Shown here: positions 9,007-21,102 of the stretch, piece after piece | Layout of the letters: each line of letters opens with the position of its first letter | Numbering within the stretch: the first letter of the stretch is position 1 | Source of the DNA: Antrodiella citrinella | Lineage: Eukaryota; Basidiomycota; Agaricomycetes; Polyporales; Steccherinaceae | Assembly (NCBI GenBank): GCA_004802725.1 | Contig: SGPM01000186.1 | Location: forward strand, 1 to 45,420 | DNA length: 45,420 nt | Reading direction: 5' to 3' | Made by a program: the position numbers and the translations under genes | Notes under the pieces: model-generated | What the model was told of the DNA's origin: nothing | Databases searched by the model: none | The model's input: the letters and a program-made list of their open reading frames with translations, nothing else

Positions 9007-10689
9007 ATGATATCACAGTCCGTCAATATGGCAACCGACTTGGCCGGAGAGCTCGTTCTATCCGTGAACGCAGGCTCCTCCTCACTCAAGATATCCCTCT
9101 TCCGTATCCTCTCCCAAGACCCCACACGAGACCCCGTCGAGCTCATTCTCGAATCTGATACCGCCTCTCTCACCTCCCCTCCCGCCCAATTTTCGTTCAA
9201 AATCTCCACCGCTAGCGCCTCTCATGCCCCGCCCTCGCTCGCATCTTCCGTCGATCATTCCGAGATCCCTGCGGAGGATATCTCAGACCACAAGAGTGCC
9301 TTCGCGTTTTTCTTGAAACATCTGAGAGAACGCGCGGGGTACGAGAAGGGAGTAATCAGGAAAGTCTGCCACAGGGTCGTGCATGGTGGTGATCATCGTG
9401 CACCGGTTGTCATGAACGAGGAGAGCTACGAACAACTAGCTAGGTTGAGCGACTTGGCACCATTGTCAGTTCTTCCCCTTATGTGCGTTGAAATCGTCGT
9501 AGCTGACATCTTCACTCATGTCTACAGACATAACGGAGCTGCTCTGTCGGTCATCCGTACTGCAGTCGAAGCACTCCCCCATGCTACCTCTATCGCCTAC
9601 TTTGATACCGCGTTCCACGCAACCATTCCGGCTCATATCTCAACCTACATGATCGACCAGACGATCGCAAAGAACCGTGGGCTAAGGAAGTACGGCTTTC
9701 ACGGACTTAGCTGTACGTCTATCTCCCACCTTCTCGAATCCCAATCCTCTCAAAGCGTTTAAATTTTGACCGACTGCTCGGCCCGTGTGGGTTTACCATT
9801 CATTTCTGTAGACGCGTACGTCCTTCGGACGGTTTCCCACCACCTCGGCATCCCCGAACGGAAGACGAACCTGATCGTGCTGCACCTCGGGTCCGGCGCG
9901 TCCGTGTGCGCGATCAAGGACGGCGAGAGCCTCGATACGAGTATGGGGTTGACGCCGGTGAGCGGACTGCCCGGCGCGACGAGGGCGGGGGACGTCGACG
10001 GGAGTATGATCTTTCATTATCTCGCACGGGATGGCGAGGGTAAGACTGAGGGCAACAACAACAATACTGGCAAGAAGGACGGAAAGAAGTATGGGGGTGC
10101 GGTGAATGTAGGGCGGTTGTCGCATGAGAAGCTGCAGGGCGTAGAGGTGCACGTTACGCGTGCGGAGGAGATCCTGAACAAGCAGAGTGGGTGGAAGAGT
10201 TTAACGGGGACGACGGATTTCGGGGAGATCGTTCAACGGCGGAACCACCTCTCCTCCACCTCTCCCTCCCAGACCTCCCCTTCTCACCCCGACTTAGACA
10301 CCAACGAACCCGAACAATCCCCCGACGAGCTCGCGAAACTCGCCTACGACATCTTCATGGACCGGATCCTCACCTTCGTTGGGTCCTACTTCGTCAAGCT
10401 CGGCGGACGCGTCGACGCGCTAGTCTTCGCGGGCGGGATCGGCGAGCGGAGCGTCGAGGTGCGAGAGAGCATCGTCCAGGGCCTCGCGTGTCTCGGTTTC
10501 GGGCTCGATGAGGGGAAGAACGAGAGTGTGAGGAAGGTGCGGAAGGAGGGTGGGGAGAGGGTTAAGGTCGTTGATGTTAGTGATGGGGAGGGGAAGGAGA
10601 GAGAGGGGAAGAAGGTGCTCGTGTGTTGGACGGACGAGCANTTTGAGATGGCGAGGGAGTGTACCCTCGACAAGAGCTTCTGGAACTAA
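9007..10689 (+). CDS. ACK: Acetate kinase
   Basis: Interconverts acetyl-P + ADP and acetate + ATP. Three exons: 9007-9464, 9528-9712 and 9812-10689, 506 residues (499 if the ATG at 9028 is used). Conserved blocks in order: SVNAGSSSLK (phosphate binding) near the start, CHRVVHGG, FDTAFH, KYGFHGLSYAYV across intron 2, HLGSGAS, MGLTPVSGLPGATRAGDVD, and FAGGIGERS near the end. The protein is longer than the roughly 400 residues of bacterial enzymes. The extra length is partly polar low-complexity insertions, one around 10040-10090 (Gly, Asn, Lys) and one around 10235-10320 (Ser, Thr, Pro). Start 9007 has an ACC ATG context and 9028 has AAT ATG G; I cannot decide between them. One N at 10641 leaves one residue unknown. 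It is the pathway partner of the neighbouring phosphoketolase. Confidence 0.95.
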
Positions 10690-10945
10690 AGGTTTATGAG
10701 CGACGCACCCTGACCCGGAGCACTAAAAGATTGTATTTGGGACTCGGATGAGCGAGCTTTGTTTGCAATGATACATACATGTACTTTACACGATTCAGAC
10801 ACGATAGTCCCCGATGAGATAATAAACACGATACATACGAACGATTGCGAGGAAGGAAACAAAAGTTCTAATGACCACGAGAGACAGCAAAAGGATGGCT
10901 TCTGAGCATCTACTCCACCCATAAATACCAAACCGCCGACGCTCA

Positions 10946-12283
10946 TCATGGTCCTTCAGCACTCTCATAAGCGGGGGGTGCCGTCGACGGAGAAGACGCT
11001 ATGGATTGAGCATCGTCCCCACCAGCCGCAGGCGTCCGCTCAGGTACAACAGGTGCGCGGGAGAAGTGCCTCTGCGATGTTCCTGCTAATATCTTTTCGG
11101 AGGACAGGGAGTCAGCTGTAAGCCGTCGCTCATTGTTGAATGCGTGACCCAAGACGGGTTCGGCGAATGGGTCTGCGCCGAGGGAGATAACATGCGAGTC
11201 CGGGGTCATGGATGCACCAGTACTGGTGCCGGTGTCGGTGCTACCGAAGAGCTGAGGTAGTGGGAGTTCAGGTTTGAGCATGTAGGGATCCGGACGGATA
11301 CCTTCTTCCTCGATGTCTGGCGAGGAGTCGCCGAGGGTGTGGTACCTCCCTGCGTGACCTGGGGAGGATCAAGTACAAGTATACTTCAATACATCATTTC
11401 CCAGAGAAAGAAGAAAGAGAAACATACCAATCACACTAGCAGGAGACGCACTCGTATCCCGCATAGCAATAGTCGGAGGGACGTTCACGTGCCTCGCATC
11501 CTTCCATCCCCTCGCTCTCACCCTCTTCCTCGTCCGTCTCTGCTTCCCGCATCCACACAAGGCGGGCAAGTTGGGTATCATATCCCTGCGTCACAGCCAC
11601 ACCCCGACCCAACAAAGCAAAAGCGTAATCCCAACACCACCGAGCGCAGCCCCGACGATTGGACCGACATGCGCACCGCCACCTCCATGTCTTGCAGGCC
11701 CAGACGAAGAAGGTGTTGGTGTGGGCGGAGTGAAGGAAGTGGCATCGGGCGTGGAGGGCACATCGGAGGGAGAGGCGGATACGAGCGCAAACTTGTCCAG
11801 CACGAAGGGAGGGTCGACGACTTGAATCCGGAGTAGGTATTGTTCGTTGGATGAGAATTGTTGGGAGATGAAGAAGACTTGCGACCCCGGTGAAGGAGGA
11901 GCGGAAGAGAGCGGAGGGAAGGTGACCTGGATAGGACCATCGCTGTCAATGCGGTATGTTGCAGTGGTGCTTGAAGGCAGGAGGCGTTGGTATAGCCATA
12001 CACGATCACCTGCAGAGCTACATAGCACAACGCAGAACAACCCAAGTCAGTGAATCAGCTTCTTCGCAGACTGTGGATGGACTGACTGACGTGTAGAAGC
12101 ACTACTATCCGGAGGGAACGCAAGCGACAGCGCCGCCCCAGCATTCGCAGTATAGCTCAGCGTGATGACAGACGCAGAAGCCGCGTCGAACACGGTGAAC
12201 TGCGACCAGTTCCCTTGATAGTACAGGACCTGCCCATCCGTGTTGTCGATCACAGACCCGTTCGAACTCAGTGTGGCTGCCAT
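10946..12283 (-). CDS. Single-pass membrane protein with YxGxW ectodomain and PPAY tail
   Basis: Four exons: 12283-12091, 12009-11603, 11539-11428 and 11358-10946, 374 residues. The N-terminus starts without an obvious signal peptide and contains VLYYQGNWSQF, the motif that opens a large group of basidiomycete membrane proteins of unknown role. A beta-rich extracellular part follows, then a Ser/Pro/Thr stalk, a membrane helix at about 178-200 (VGPIVGAALGGVGITLLLC) and a basic stop-transfer sequence RRTRKRVRAR. The cytosolic tail ends in PPAYESAEGP; PPxY motifs can bind WW-domain ubiquitin ligases such as Rsp5, which would suit endocytic control (inference). The next gene upstream is a related protein on the same strand. 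The intron joining the helix to RRTRKR (11540-11602) is the least certain. No specific function can be assigned. Confidence 0.8.
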
Positions 12284-12907
12284 CGTCACGGTCAGGTGAA
12301 AGGGTGTAAATCGACCTCAACGACAGTTGTCAGAAGCAAAAGTTGAGGGCGGCGGCACACAGCCCGAGACGAGAAGTTGGGAATGGGCTATCATATCATA
12401 GGATCCCACGACAGATTTCGGACAATTGACAGCGGCTGTAATAGAACAAAGGAGGGTGGCGGAAGGACGGTCCTAAGACGGAGGGCGCGCGCGTCTTGGA
12501 AAGTTGATCATCTTCACGCCTGTGTATATGTCTCGGTGTGTCGTCTTGTGAGATTTTGGACGTGTTGAGCGCATGTGTAGTTGCTTCCGGGTGACTCTAC
12601 GTACGCACAGCATGTCAAGTACGACCTGGAATTTTCGATTGGCTTCGAGATTTCGATTGTTAGCGTCAGATCGCAAAGAGATGGAATGTCAACAAGGAAT
12701 CTGAGAAAACAAGAAAGGGAAGAGACAAATAGAAAGCGTCGGTTCGTGATGTGATAAATATCTAGTGCGCAAGAGAATGATATCGAAGTGGGAAGCCTTC
12801 GGAGACGCTTCTAGGGTAGGGACGTGAGCAACAATCAGAATGATACAGCAGGAGAGAATCAAGGAAACCAATGAAACCCAATATGATGCAGAATAGATGG
12901 AGATGGA
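12284..12907. other. Intergenic stretch, promoter of the YxGxW gene to the left
   Basis: About 620 bp between the stop of the 461-residue membrane protein and the start of the 374-residue one, both on the minus strand. No gene, repeat or clear site is seen. Confidence 0.5.
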
Positions 12908-14397
12908 TTAACGGGCAGTGAATGCAGTATTAGACGCAACAGAACGCGCCTCGTCGACCGGAGTATGCTCCGACGCGGACCACGTCGCACGAGGAACCTC
13001 GGAGAGCGGGGACGCATAATCGTGCAATGCCAGCTCAAGGGCACGCAGAATCTTTTCGTGGTGCGCATCATCTTCTATGACGCTGGATAGCCGTTGGTCT
13101 GGAGTATCGATGGATTTAGAGAGCAAAGCATCTCGAGAAATGCGTGCCATGGGGATATTGGTGTGGAGGGAGACGTCCACTACGGACCGCTCGGACACGG
13201 TGGACATGCGCTTTTTGACCATCCTGTCGCGTGAGTACCTGGAAGGAATTGCAGTCCCTAACACAAAGTCAGTCCTGTATCGCGTAAACAGTGATACAAT
13301 TAACGAGCAAACCTTCAAACTTGGGACTTTCTCCGTTCGTTCCGCATCCTCTCAAAGAATGAAGATATGCAGTAGATGCCGCCATGCGTGTTTTCTTTCT
13401 GCAGTTCCTCGTAATGAGCCAGGCCAAGAGTAAGATAATAACACACCCAAGAATGCCGCAGATAACCGCTACGACAATCGGAACTGTGTGACCAAATGAA
13501 TCGGCGGAATGAGTTGTTGTGTTGCTGGAGGAAGGAGGAGAACTTTGGGACCTTGTCGACATGATAGAGGCTATATGTGTATCTTGACTTGACGACGTGG
13601 AGGATTGAGACGATGAAGAGGGAGAACTCGCGAGTAAATTGCTGAATGCTGCAGACCCAATATAGGAAGAAGTAGAAGCTGCCACAGGGGGCGTGAGCGA
13701 CCCGGAGCTCGTGGCGGTTGACGAATTGGAGTTCGTGGAGTTGGGCGAGTTGGAAGAAGCGAGGGTGGGTGGAGTGTTACTCGTCTCATTTGGACTAGGA
13801 GGTGATGTGGAGGTCATAGGGCTGCCACTAAGTGAGGGTAGGAATGGTAGGGAATTTGTAGTAGATAGATTTTGACGTTTGTGTATCTCGGAGTCGGGAA
13901 AGGTAGTAGATTGAATGGGTGCTACGGAAGCATAATCGAAGGTAAATGGGCGACCGTTGCTAGTCTGGTTTACATAGATTGTAAGCCGGAGGAGCTGACT
14001 GCTTTTTAGAGGCATGGATTCCCAAAAGCAGCATACGTCCAATCCACTTGACGATGTGATGAACGATATGGTTTGGTCACGAACACCGTCTGTGGAATAT
14101 GTCGCGGTGAGCTCTATACCTTTGAAGACCACCAAGTTTTCTCCGCAGAGAGAGACCCGGACTGCAGCGCCCGCGGGAATTACTGAATTGTCCTTAGTTG
14201 AGAAAAAAACAAATGTAAACGAGACACGTACGTTTCATGGAAGCTCCTTCATGCCTGCTCAAATCCAAGGACATCGAAGATCCGTTGGAGGACGTCGAGC
14301 TGAACGTCGTAGGGCGGTCTGGGTCATGATGATTGAGTTGCGACCAGTTGCCGGTGTAGCTTATGCGAGGGTCGCGATCGTCAATCCGAATCGACAT
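12908..14397 (-). CDS. Single-pass membrane protein with DDRDPRIxYxGxW ectodomain
   Basis: Three exons: 14397-14232, 14182-13313 and 13257-12908, 461 residues. It begins MSIRIDDRDPRISYTGNWSQ, the classic opening of this basidiomycete family; the start is fixed by that motif. The first 150 residues are a likely beta-sandwich (VRVSLCGENLVVFKG, YSTDG, CCFWES). Then comes a long Ser/Thr/Pro-rich stalk, likely O-glycosylated, and one membrane helix at about 288-311 (TVPIVVAVICGILGCVIILL) followed by TRNCRKKTR. The cytosolic tail is polar and Ser/Arg rich. It shares fold order and start motif with the 374-residue protein to its left, so the two look like diverged tandem copies. A role in surface sensing or the cell wall is only a guess. 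Confidence 0.8.
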
Positions 14398-15083
14398 GGC
14401 ATGAAGTCAACGTCGGGGCCTCGGCAGTAAAAAGCAAGGGCCAAAAGGAGTTGCTGCACCCTTCGCATTATCACTGTTGAGCGTGAGCAAGCTGAGGGAA
14501 CGATCAAGGGAATTTTCATATAGATGTGGGCGTGTGATGATATGTTACCTCTGGCGGTTGGTGGGGTCTCGAGAGGCGAATGATCCTGTCCGATTCACGC
14601 ATAGCCAACTGCCAAATGAACTGCAGAATCACGGTGAGCACAGGTCTTCTGAGTCGGATGGCCCGAGGTGATCATGATGCGGCGGTCGTGTCAAAGTTGA
14701 CGACAGTCGCGTTACTTACGAACCGAATGGGATCCGCTGAGCTGTTCTTGGGCGTGTTTTCGACAACAACATGATTTCATCGGATGATGGGGAAAGCAAG
14801 TTCAAGTTGTTTGTGCTAGACCAAACAAGGTCGGTTACATGGGCGCCTGTGTGACGAGCGGGATCCCATAGAGCTGCACGCACGTCGGACGTCGCGTGGA
14901 CAAGCATGCAGCGTACAACGTGCCGGGTCATCTCGACTCTATCCTTTGGTTCGTCGTCGTCGTCGTCTTCGTTCTACCCGCCGACCTCGATTAGCATCTC
15001 GTCAATCTCGGACAGCGGATCGTCTTCGCCTGCCTTCTTCATACACCGCAGATCCGTCTCCTTCCCTGCGCACATCCCCCGCG
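14398..15083. promoter_or_regulatory. Divergent promoter region, membrane protein and paladin-like gene
   Basis: 686 bp separate the two start codons, which point away from each other. A (TCG/GTC)n microsatellite lies around 14950-14970. No TATA box or gene stands out. An open frame reaches upstream of the chosen paladin start but has no ATG in frame. Confidence 0.4.
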
Positions 15084-18000
15084 ATGGCACCGAGATTGTC
15101 AAACCAGGAAAACCACCTCCGTGAAAAGGTCATCGACAAGGGACGTGCTTCATCTGCTCCTCCCCCGTCCACCCTACGCAGCAAGTCCCAGCCCGTACCA
15201 TCTTCTCTCGGTGGTGCAGCAGCATCCCTCGCACCGCACATCCAACGAGTGCAAACGGAATCACGCGCAACCACCCCCGCAAGTCCCCAAGAATTACTGC
15301 CATCTCCAGATCCAGTCGATTTGATGGCACAGCTGCATCGCTCTGGTCCATCGGTCGTCAAGGGGAGAACAGGAAGCGTTCTCTCCCGAGGCTTCATCTT
15401 GAAGACCGATCACTACCCATCCGGTGCGCACGCCTTCCATCTGTCTATTTCACCTAGAACTAAATCTATATGAACCTTCTCTGCTGATCATACAGGTCGT
15501 GCCCTTGATCTTGAGTTGAACGTCCACGGTGCCCCCAATTTTAGGTCACCTCGGCAAGGGAATCTCAACGTTTATGGTGTCGCTCAGCCACGCACACAGG
15601 GTCTCAGAGCCATCCTCTCTATCCTGCGCTGCCGGCCCAACTCGCCTTCACCTACTCGCGTCGTATGGTTCTGCACTCGTGAAGAGCCTATTGGTATGTC
15701 ATTTTATTTCTGCTCCACAACACATTTGTTGTACCGAAAACTACGGAGTCGATAAATAAAACGCGTTTACTGATCAATACCGTTATCTGTCGTGTGACTG
15801 CAGTTTACATCTCTGGTCGTCCGTTCGTCTTGAGAGACTCGGCTGAGCCGAGACGCACCTTGAAGCTGTCCGACCGCGCAGAGAATCTAGAAGCCATCGA
15901 ATTGCGTCTGAAGAATGATATTCTCGTAGAAGCCAGCAGGTGCGGTCAAGTCAATCTAATCAACGCGCTATCAAAATTCATTTGTTCTCTTGAAACAGGT
16001 TTGGTGGTCTCATACTTACGCATAATGAAGTCGGTACGACATCAGCGTCACATTTTGATTATACTTCCCATTAAAATATCATGAACAGCCTCAGAGGGCG
16101 ATAACGACGGTCCTATCCTCCCGACATGGACAGCTGTTGATACCGCTAATGTACGCACAACTCGAGAACTAATGGAAGGGATGCGCAGAGATGGATGGAA
16201 CGTTGAGGTTCGTACTGATCATCTTCCTCTCGTCGTTGTATGAATTCACTGTGCTGGCTTCTGATACAGTATCATCGGTATGTTAAGTTCTTTGAGACAC
16301 ATACGACGCTACTCACGCCTATCCAGTATTCCTATCTCCCCTGATCGTCCAATTGAGGTACGCAACAACCCAAAGCTCTCCATCATATGTCAACCCAAAT
16401 CCAATCTCAACAGGACAACTACCTCGATGCCTACGTCCGTGTCATCAAAGCGACCGATCCGCTCACCACTGCGCTGGTATTCAATTGCGGTATGGGTGCG
16501 GTTCGGACGACGTTTGCTATGGTCGCTGCGTGCATCGTGAGGCGGCAGCAGCTCATCGTTAAGGGTATGGCAGATCCGTACGAAACTAGGACTGTCGGAC
16601 TCAAATCTGGTGTTAGCACTGTGAGTGGTATGATCTTATCTCAGAAACATAGGCTGATGAATGATCTATGAAATGTAGCCGTCTGGCAACCAGGTGAGGA
16701 AGACGGCAATTTTGTTCCGTGGACAATCATGAACAGGTTTCTTGCAAGGCCACGGACGACAGGATCGTGCAAGCAATTGAACAGCAGATGGCACAGCAAG
16801 ACCTCAACAGATCCCTCCTCCGGATCGCTTACGTTGTGGAGCAATGTATGTTTGCTCACCGATATTTCCTCGCCATGTATTGATCAAGCAAACACAGGTC
16901 TGGAGTCGAAAGGCATGCACTCTGCCATCGAGCTTCTGTTGACACAGCCAGCCCTGTTGGACAGCTTGCGGAAAGCTCATATGGGCAACTACGGCGTCAT
17001 TCTAGGTCTTCTGGGATGTTTGGAACATGGACTGAAGGCGAAGAAACTTGTTGATAAAGTGATTGATGCTTGTAAGTCGGCTTGCTATCTTTGAGTCCCA
17101 GAGGAGCATGCTAATGACGGTGAGGTGCAGGCGACCAAGTCACAAACTTAAGAGAAGAGATCTTCATGAATCGCGTGAAGTATTCGCTAACGACGTCGAT
17201 GGACGAAGCTGCTCGTGAGACTTATTTGACTAGATCGGCGAAGTCTTTGGAGAAGTAGTACGTTCAACACACTCATCTCCTTCGGGTCCTTGACTAACTG
17301 CTCGTATAGTTTCTTCATTATCAGTTTCGCAAGCTACGTGAACACCCAGACAGACTTCCAGCAGAGTTTTGGTGACTGGCTTAATGCTCGCAGCGAAATA
17401 TGGAAGTGAGTCCTTTTTCCGCCCTATCCTGGTTGACGTTCTCCTGACATATGTCTTTCAGCCAAATTACATTCTTGCGGAAATCCGATCGGCCGCGATT
17501 TACTATATTCGCCCCCATCAGTGACCTTTCTTCCCTTTCAAGGACGAGTACGGAAGGACGAGCACTTATGGCCGGTCAGGATAACGACGTTGCGATCAGC
17601 GGTGGACAGATCCTAGGAGACGAGTTCTCTGACCATGTCGTCAAGGTGAGCAGGTCGTGTGACACCATGCGTTGCCTCGGAATGTTGACCTTTTGTGTTC
17701 AAAGAACCGAAGTGGGATCATCTTACGCGAAGGGTTCGTAGTTCACTCGTCGCTAAATCACTTTGGATTGTGGACTAATCCTTCTGCCTTCCAGCACCCT
17801 CCTCAAGTCGGACCAATGGCTCAGCGAATCCCACGAGATGGCGGACAGCGTCCGCGGCGCAATCAACTTCCGCAACGTTCCTGGCACGACAATCTACGCC
17901 CTCGGTCAACCCTCCCTCGAGGCTATGGATGAAGTCGTCGGTCGTGTGCGAGAAACGCATCCTAATGCACACAAGATCATGTGGATCACGCTGAGGGAGG

Positions 18001-21000
18001 AACCGATCGTGTATATCAATGGCGCGCCGTATTGTTTGAGAAGGGAGAAATATACACTGAGAAACCTCAAAGGTCAGCGTCTTTGTTATAAAGTATGAAG
18101 TGGAGACTGATACATGCTGACTAGACTATGGTGGTATCTCCGCCTCCCGCCTCGAGGCTCTCGAGGACAGGCTGAAAGACGACGTTATCGCCGAGCTGAA
18201 AGCTTTCGGAGGCAGGCTCCTCCTCCATACCGAGACCTCAGACGGTACCGTCATTCCTGTCTGGGAAGAAGTAGCCCCCTCCGACGTCTCCGTCCTGAAA
18301 GACGTCATGGCCTCCCGCTGCCTTGTCGACGGGCAGGTAGAAGTCAACTACGCCCGGATCCCCATCACAGCAGAGCGTCCTCCAGACTACTCGGACTTGA
18401 CAGAGCTCATGGACGTCGTCCTCAAGCACAATACCTCCGATACTCCGATTGTGGTAAATTGTCAGTTGGGCAGGGGACGGAGTACGTTGACGTCGATTAT
18501 ACTGGTGTTGGTGCAGCAGTGGTTGGCGAGTGCGGGGTCTGTGTCGAAGTCCCCGCTTATGACGCCGAGGATCCCGCCACGCACTATAACGTCGAGTTCG
18601 ATCGTGACGTTGGCTTCTGTACCGTCTACCGATGGGAATGATGAGGTGGAGAGCCAGAGCGTGTACCATTCGTATCAGATCATCAACAGTAAGTCCTCTC
18701 ATGCTACTATTCTACATGTCTGGACTATGTGCTAATTCGATTTGAAGACTTGCTACGTGTTATTCGCAAGGGCCCGACCGTGAAACGCGCCGTAGACGAT
18801 GCCATTGACCTATGTGCGGAGGTGTTTAATTTGAGGGACTCTATTGAGGAGGCGAGGTCACAGGCTGATCAAGCAAGCGATGAGCGGATTAAGAAGCAAT
18901 TTGCTCAGAAAGGTAAAAAAAGCACCAGTGCATCTCACAATCTACTAACTTTGACTGATCGTGCTGTGGACTGTTTTTATTGGCAGGCTTGCATAACCTC
19001 CGACGCTACTTCGAACTCATCATCTTCCAAGCCTACTTGCAGTCTATAGAGCCAGATACTATGCGGTCATTTGAGACTATCGAGACTTTCGTCAAGAGCA
19101 GGCCAGGTATAATACACGCCCATTCCTCTTTGTTCGCTCATTCTGACTGTTGTCTTTTGTGATCTAGTGATCAAAACATTCGAAAAGGAGCTCGCCGCAG
19201 ATGGTATAAACGCACTGAAACCTCTCGAGCGCGCAGACATCCGCGAGGGAATGCCACTCCCCGACGAAGTCAAGCAAGTCGTCGCTAACCGTTCTGGGGT
19301 CATCTTGTCTGCGTCTACTATGCTCAAGAGCGATTTCTTCTCGAATCTGCAGAAGATGAGCTTGCCTGAGTGCGTATACAGCAACCACACACTGATATAA
19401 CCGAGATTGCTGATGTGCGTTCTCAGGCGTATCGATGGATCTCCGAACTTTCGACGTGTACCATTGGCGTTGCGGTTGATTCCCGCAAGGTCCATGTCAC
19501 CCGGAGACCATCCACAGTTTGAGGCTGGTTCTGCGGATGATGGGAAGTGGGTGTGTGGAAGGTATGTCATGATGTGCTGTTTGAAAGCCGTGAGACTGAA
19601 TTCCTCGTAGTGGAATGCCTACTGTCCAAGGGTGAGTGTCTCAGACAGACCTTTTTGTGACTAGTCTGACCAAGAATTAGACTGAGGAGAGCATTGTCAC
19701 GTATTGATGCTGGACCTGGCGGGCATAACCGTGTCCTTTGGACATCTCTGCGAGAGGTCAGCGACGGATGTACTACTTTAAGGCGATATAGAACTCATAT
19801 CCATGATTCTCTAGGAGCCCGTCATCTACGTTTCAGGGCGTCCACACGTCCTTCGTTTGACGGACAGACCACTGGAAAATGTCGAGTACGTTACGCTTTT
19901 CTGATCTCAAGCACGTTGAGCTCAATGAATGAATGTGCTTCACAGAGCGACGGGCGTCACCACAGCTATGGTCGAGACCATGGAGGCAAGTCTGAAGAAG
20001 GACGTCCTGAGGGAAGTTCGCGCAGGCGAGGGACGTATCCTATTGCACGACGAGGTGGAAGAACGACCCGGGGTATTCTCTATCGTACCTATCTGGGAAC
20101 ACGTCTCTGAGTCGGATATCATGACGCCGAGGGATGTGTTTGATTTGATGACTGAAGAGGGGTACAATGTAAGTCCAGCATTTCTCAACAGGAAAGGCGT
20201 ATGGTATTAAAACTTTGTGGACTTGGCATAGGTTGACTATGATCGTGTCGCGGTGGTACGTCCCCTTCGCAAAATCCGATATTCCTAATTTACCTGGCTT
20301 TTTAGACCGACGAACAAGCACCCCTCCCAGATGCGCTGTTCCAACTCTACCACCGAGTAAAGTCCAACTTGGCGACGGCAGGCGATTTCGTATTCAATTG
20401 TCAGATGGGTCGAGGTCGTACGACAACGGGCATGATCACGGCTTGCTTGATCGCTACCATGCAGCAGGACGCGTCGCTGATTCCAGAAGACACGCCTTCG
20501 CCTGACGACGCGAGCGAAGGATCACCGTATGACTCTATGGATGGGCCATCGGAGGAAGAGGCGTATCTGCAAGGTGAGCTTAATATCAAGGATCTCGTCA
20601 TGATATCATTGCTAAACTGCTGCACGCAGGAGAGTATAAGACCATCCTTCATCTCGTCGGCGTGCTCAGTCATGGCAAGATGGCGAAACACATGACTGAC
20701 CGCGCGATTGATCACATGCAAGATGTACAGAACCTCCGAAAGGCTGTCTACGAGTGAGTTTCTTCTCTTCTTTTCCGCTCGCTCTGGACTCTTTCTGACG
20801 TATGGAACCACGTCACTTTAGCTACAAACTCAAAGTGGACACCAGCGAGAAAGGCAGCGCCAAGCAAATGAAACTCCTCAACCTCGGAATCAACTACCTG
20901 TACGTACCTCTCCAGCGCGCTCTCTGGGATATTGCTGATCGTATGTCCGTCTGTGAACAGGTATCGTTATGGCACCCTCATCGTCTTCGCCAACTACCTC

Positions 21001-21102
21001 ATAGAAATGAGGCAACACGACGCTAAGGAAGTCAGCTTCCCTGCCTGGTTGCACGAGCGCCGCGAGATCACTACGTTGCTGAGTCGAAGATCTCTTGATT
21101 AA
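15084..21102 (+). CDS. PALD1: Paladin-like protein with three PTP-like phytase (CX5R) repeats
   Basis: I read 30 exons: 15084-15423, 15496-15693, 15804-15939, 15999-16033, 16089-16207, 16270-16277, 16327-16357, 16414-16620, 16679-16693, 16737-16845, 16898-17071, 17131-17257, 17310-17405, 17462-17645, 17705-17733, 17795-18072, 18125-18688, 18748-18912, 18987-19106, 19168-19369, 19427-19561, 19611-19631, 19681-19756, 19815-19885, 19946-20168, 20232-20255, 20306-20573, 20630-20753, 20822-20899, 20961-21102; total 1432 residues. Three repeats each carry a REEPIVYI-GRPxVLR block and a phosphatase loop: FNCGMGAVRTT, VNCQLGRGRST and FNCQMGRGRTT. Each loop keeps Cys-x5-Arg but has Asn where classical PTP loops have His. 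The family is known as inositol-hexakisphosphate (PTP-like phytase) phosphatases; animal paladin acts on phosphoinositides. The first 80 residues are Ser/Pro-rich and probably disordered. Substrate here is unknown. Confidence 0.88.
16270..16277 (+). other. 8-nt micro-exon of the paladin-like gene
   Basis: TATCATCG lies between ACAG at 16269 and a GTATGT donor at 16278. It joins GAG to T ATT CCT to give a Y-H-R-I-P-I-S-P-D frame, the expected region before a phytase-like loop. Without it the frame is lost. Confidence 0.8.

Noticed and set aside
10191..10511. Arg-rich plus-strand frame inside acetate kinase
   Set aside because: Overlaps the conserved kinase frame and is made of GC-rich frame-shifted codons.
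14940..14975. Functional TCG repeat
   Set aside because: Simple microsatellite; similar GTC tracts occur at 23520-23565 without any common gene context.
14946..15083. Upstream extension of the paladin-like protein
   Set aside because: The frame is open but begins without an ATG and is a simple Arg/Ser-rich run from a TCG microsatellite; ATG 15084 preferred.
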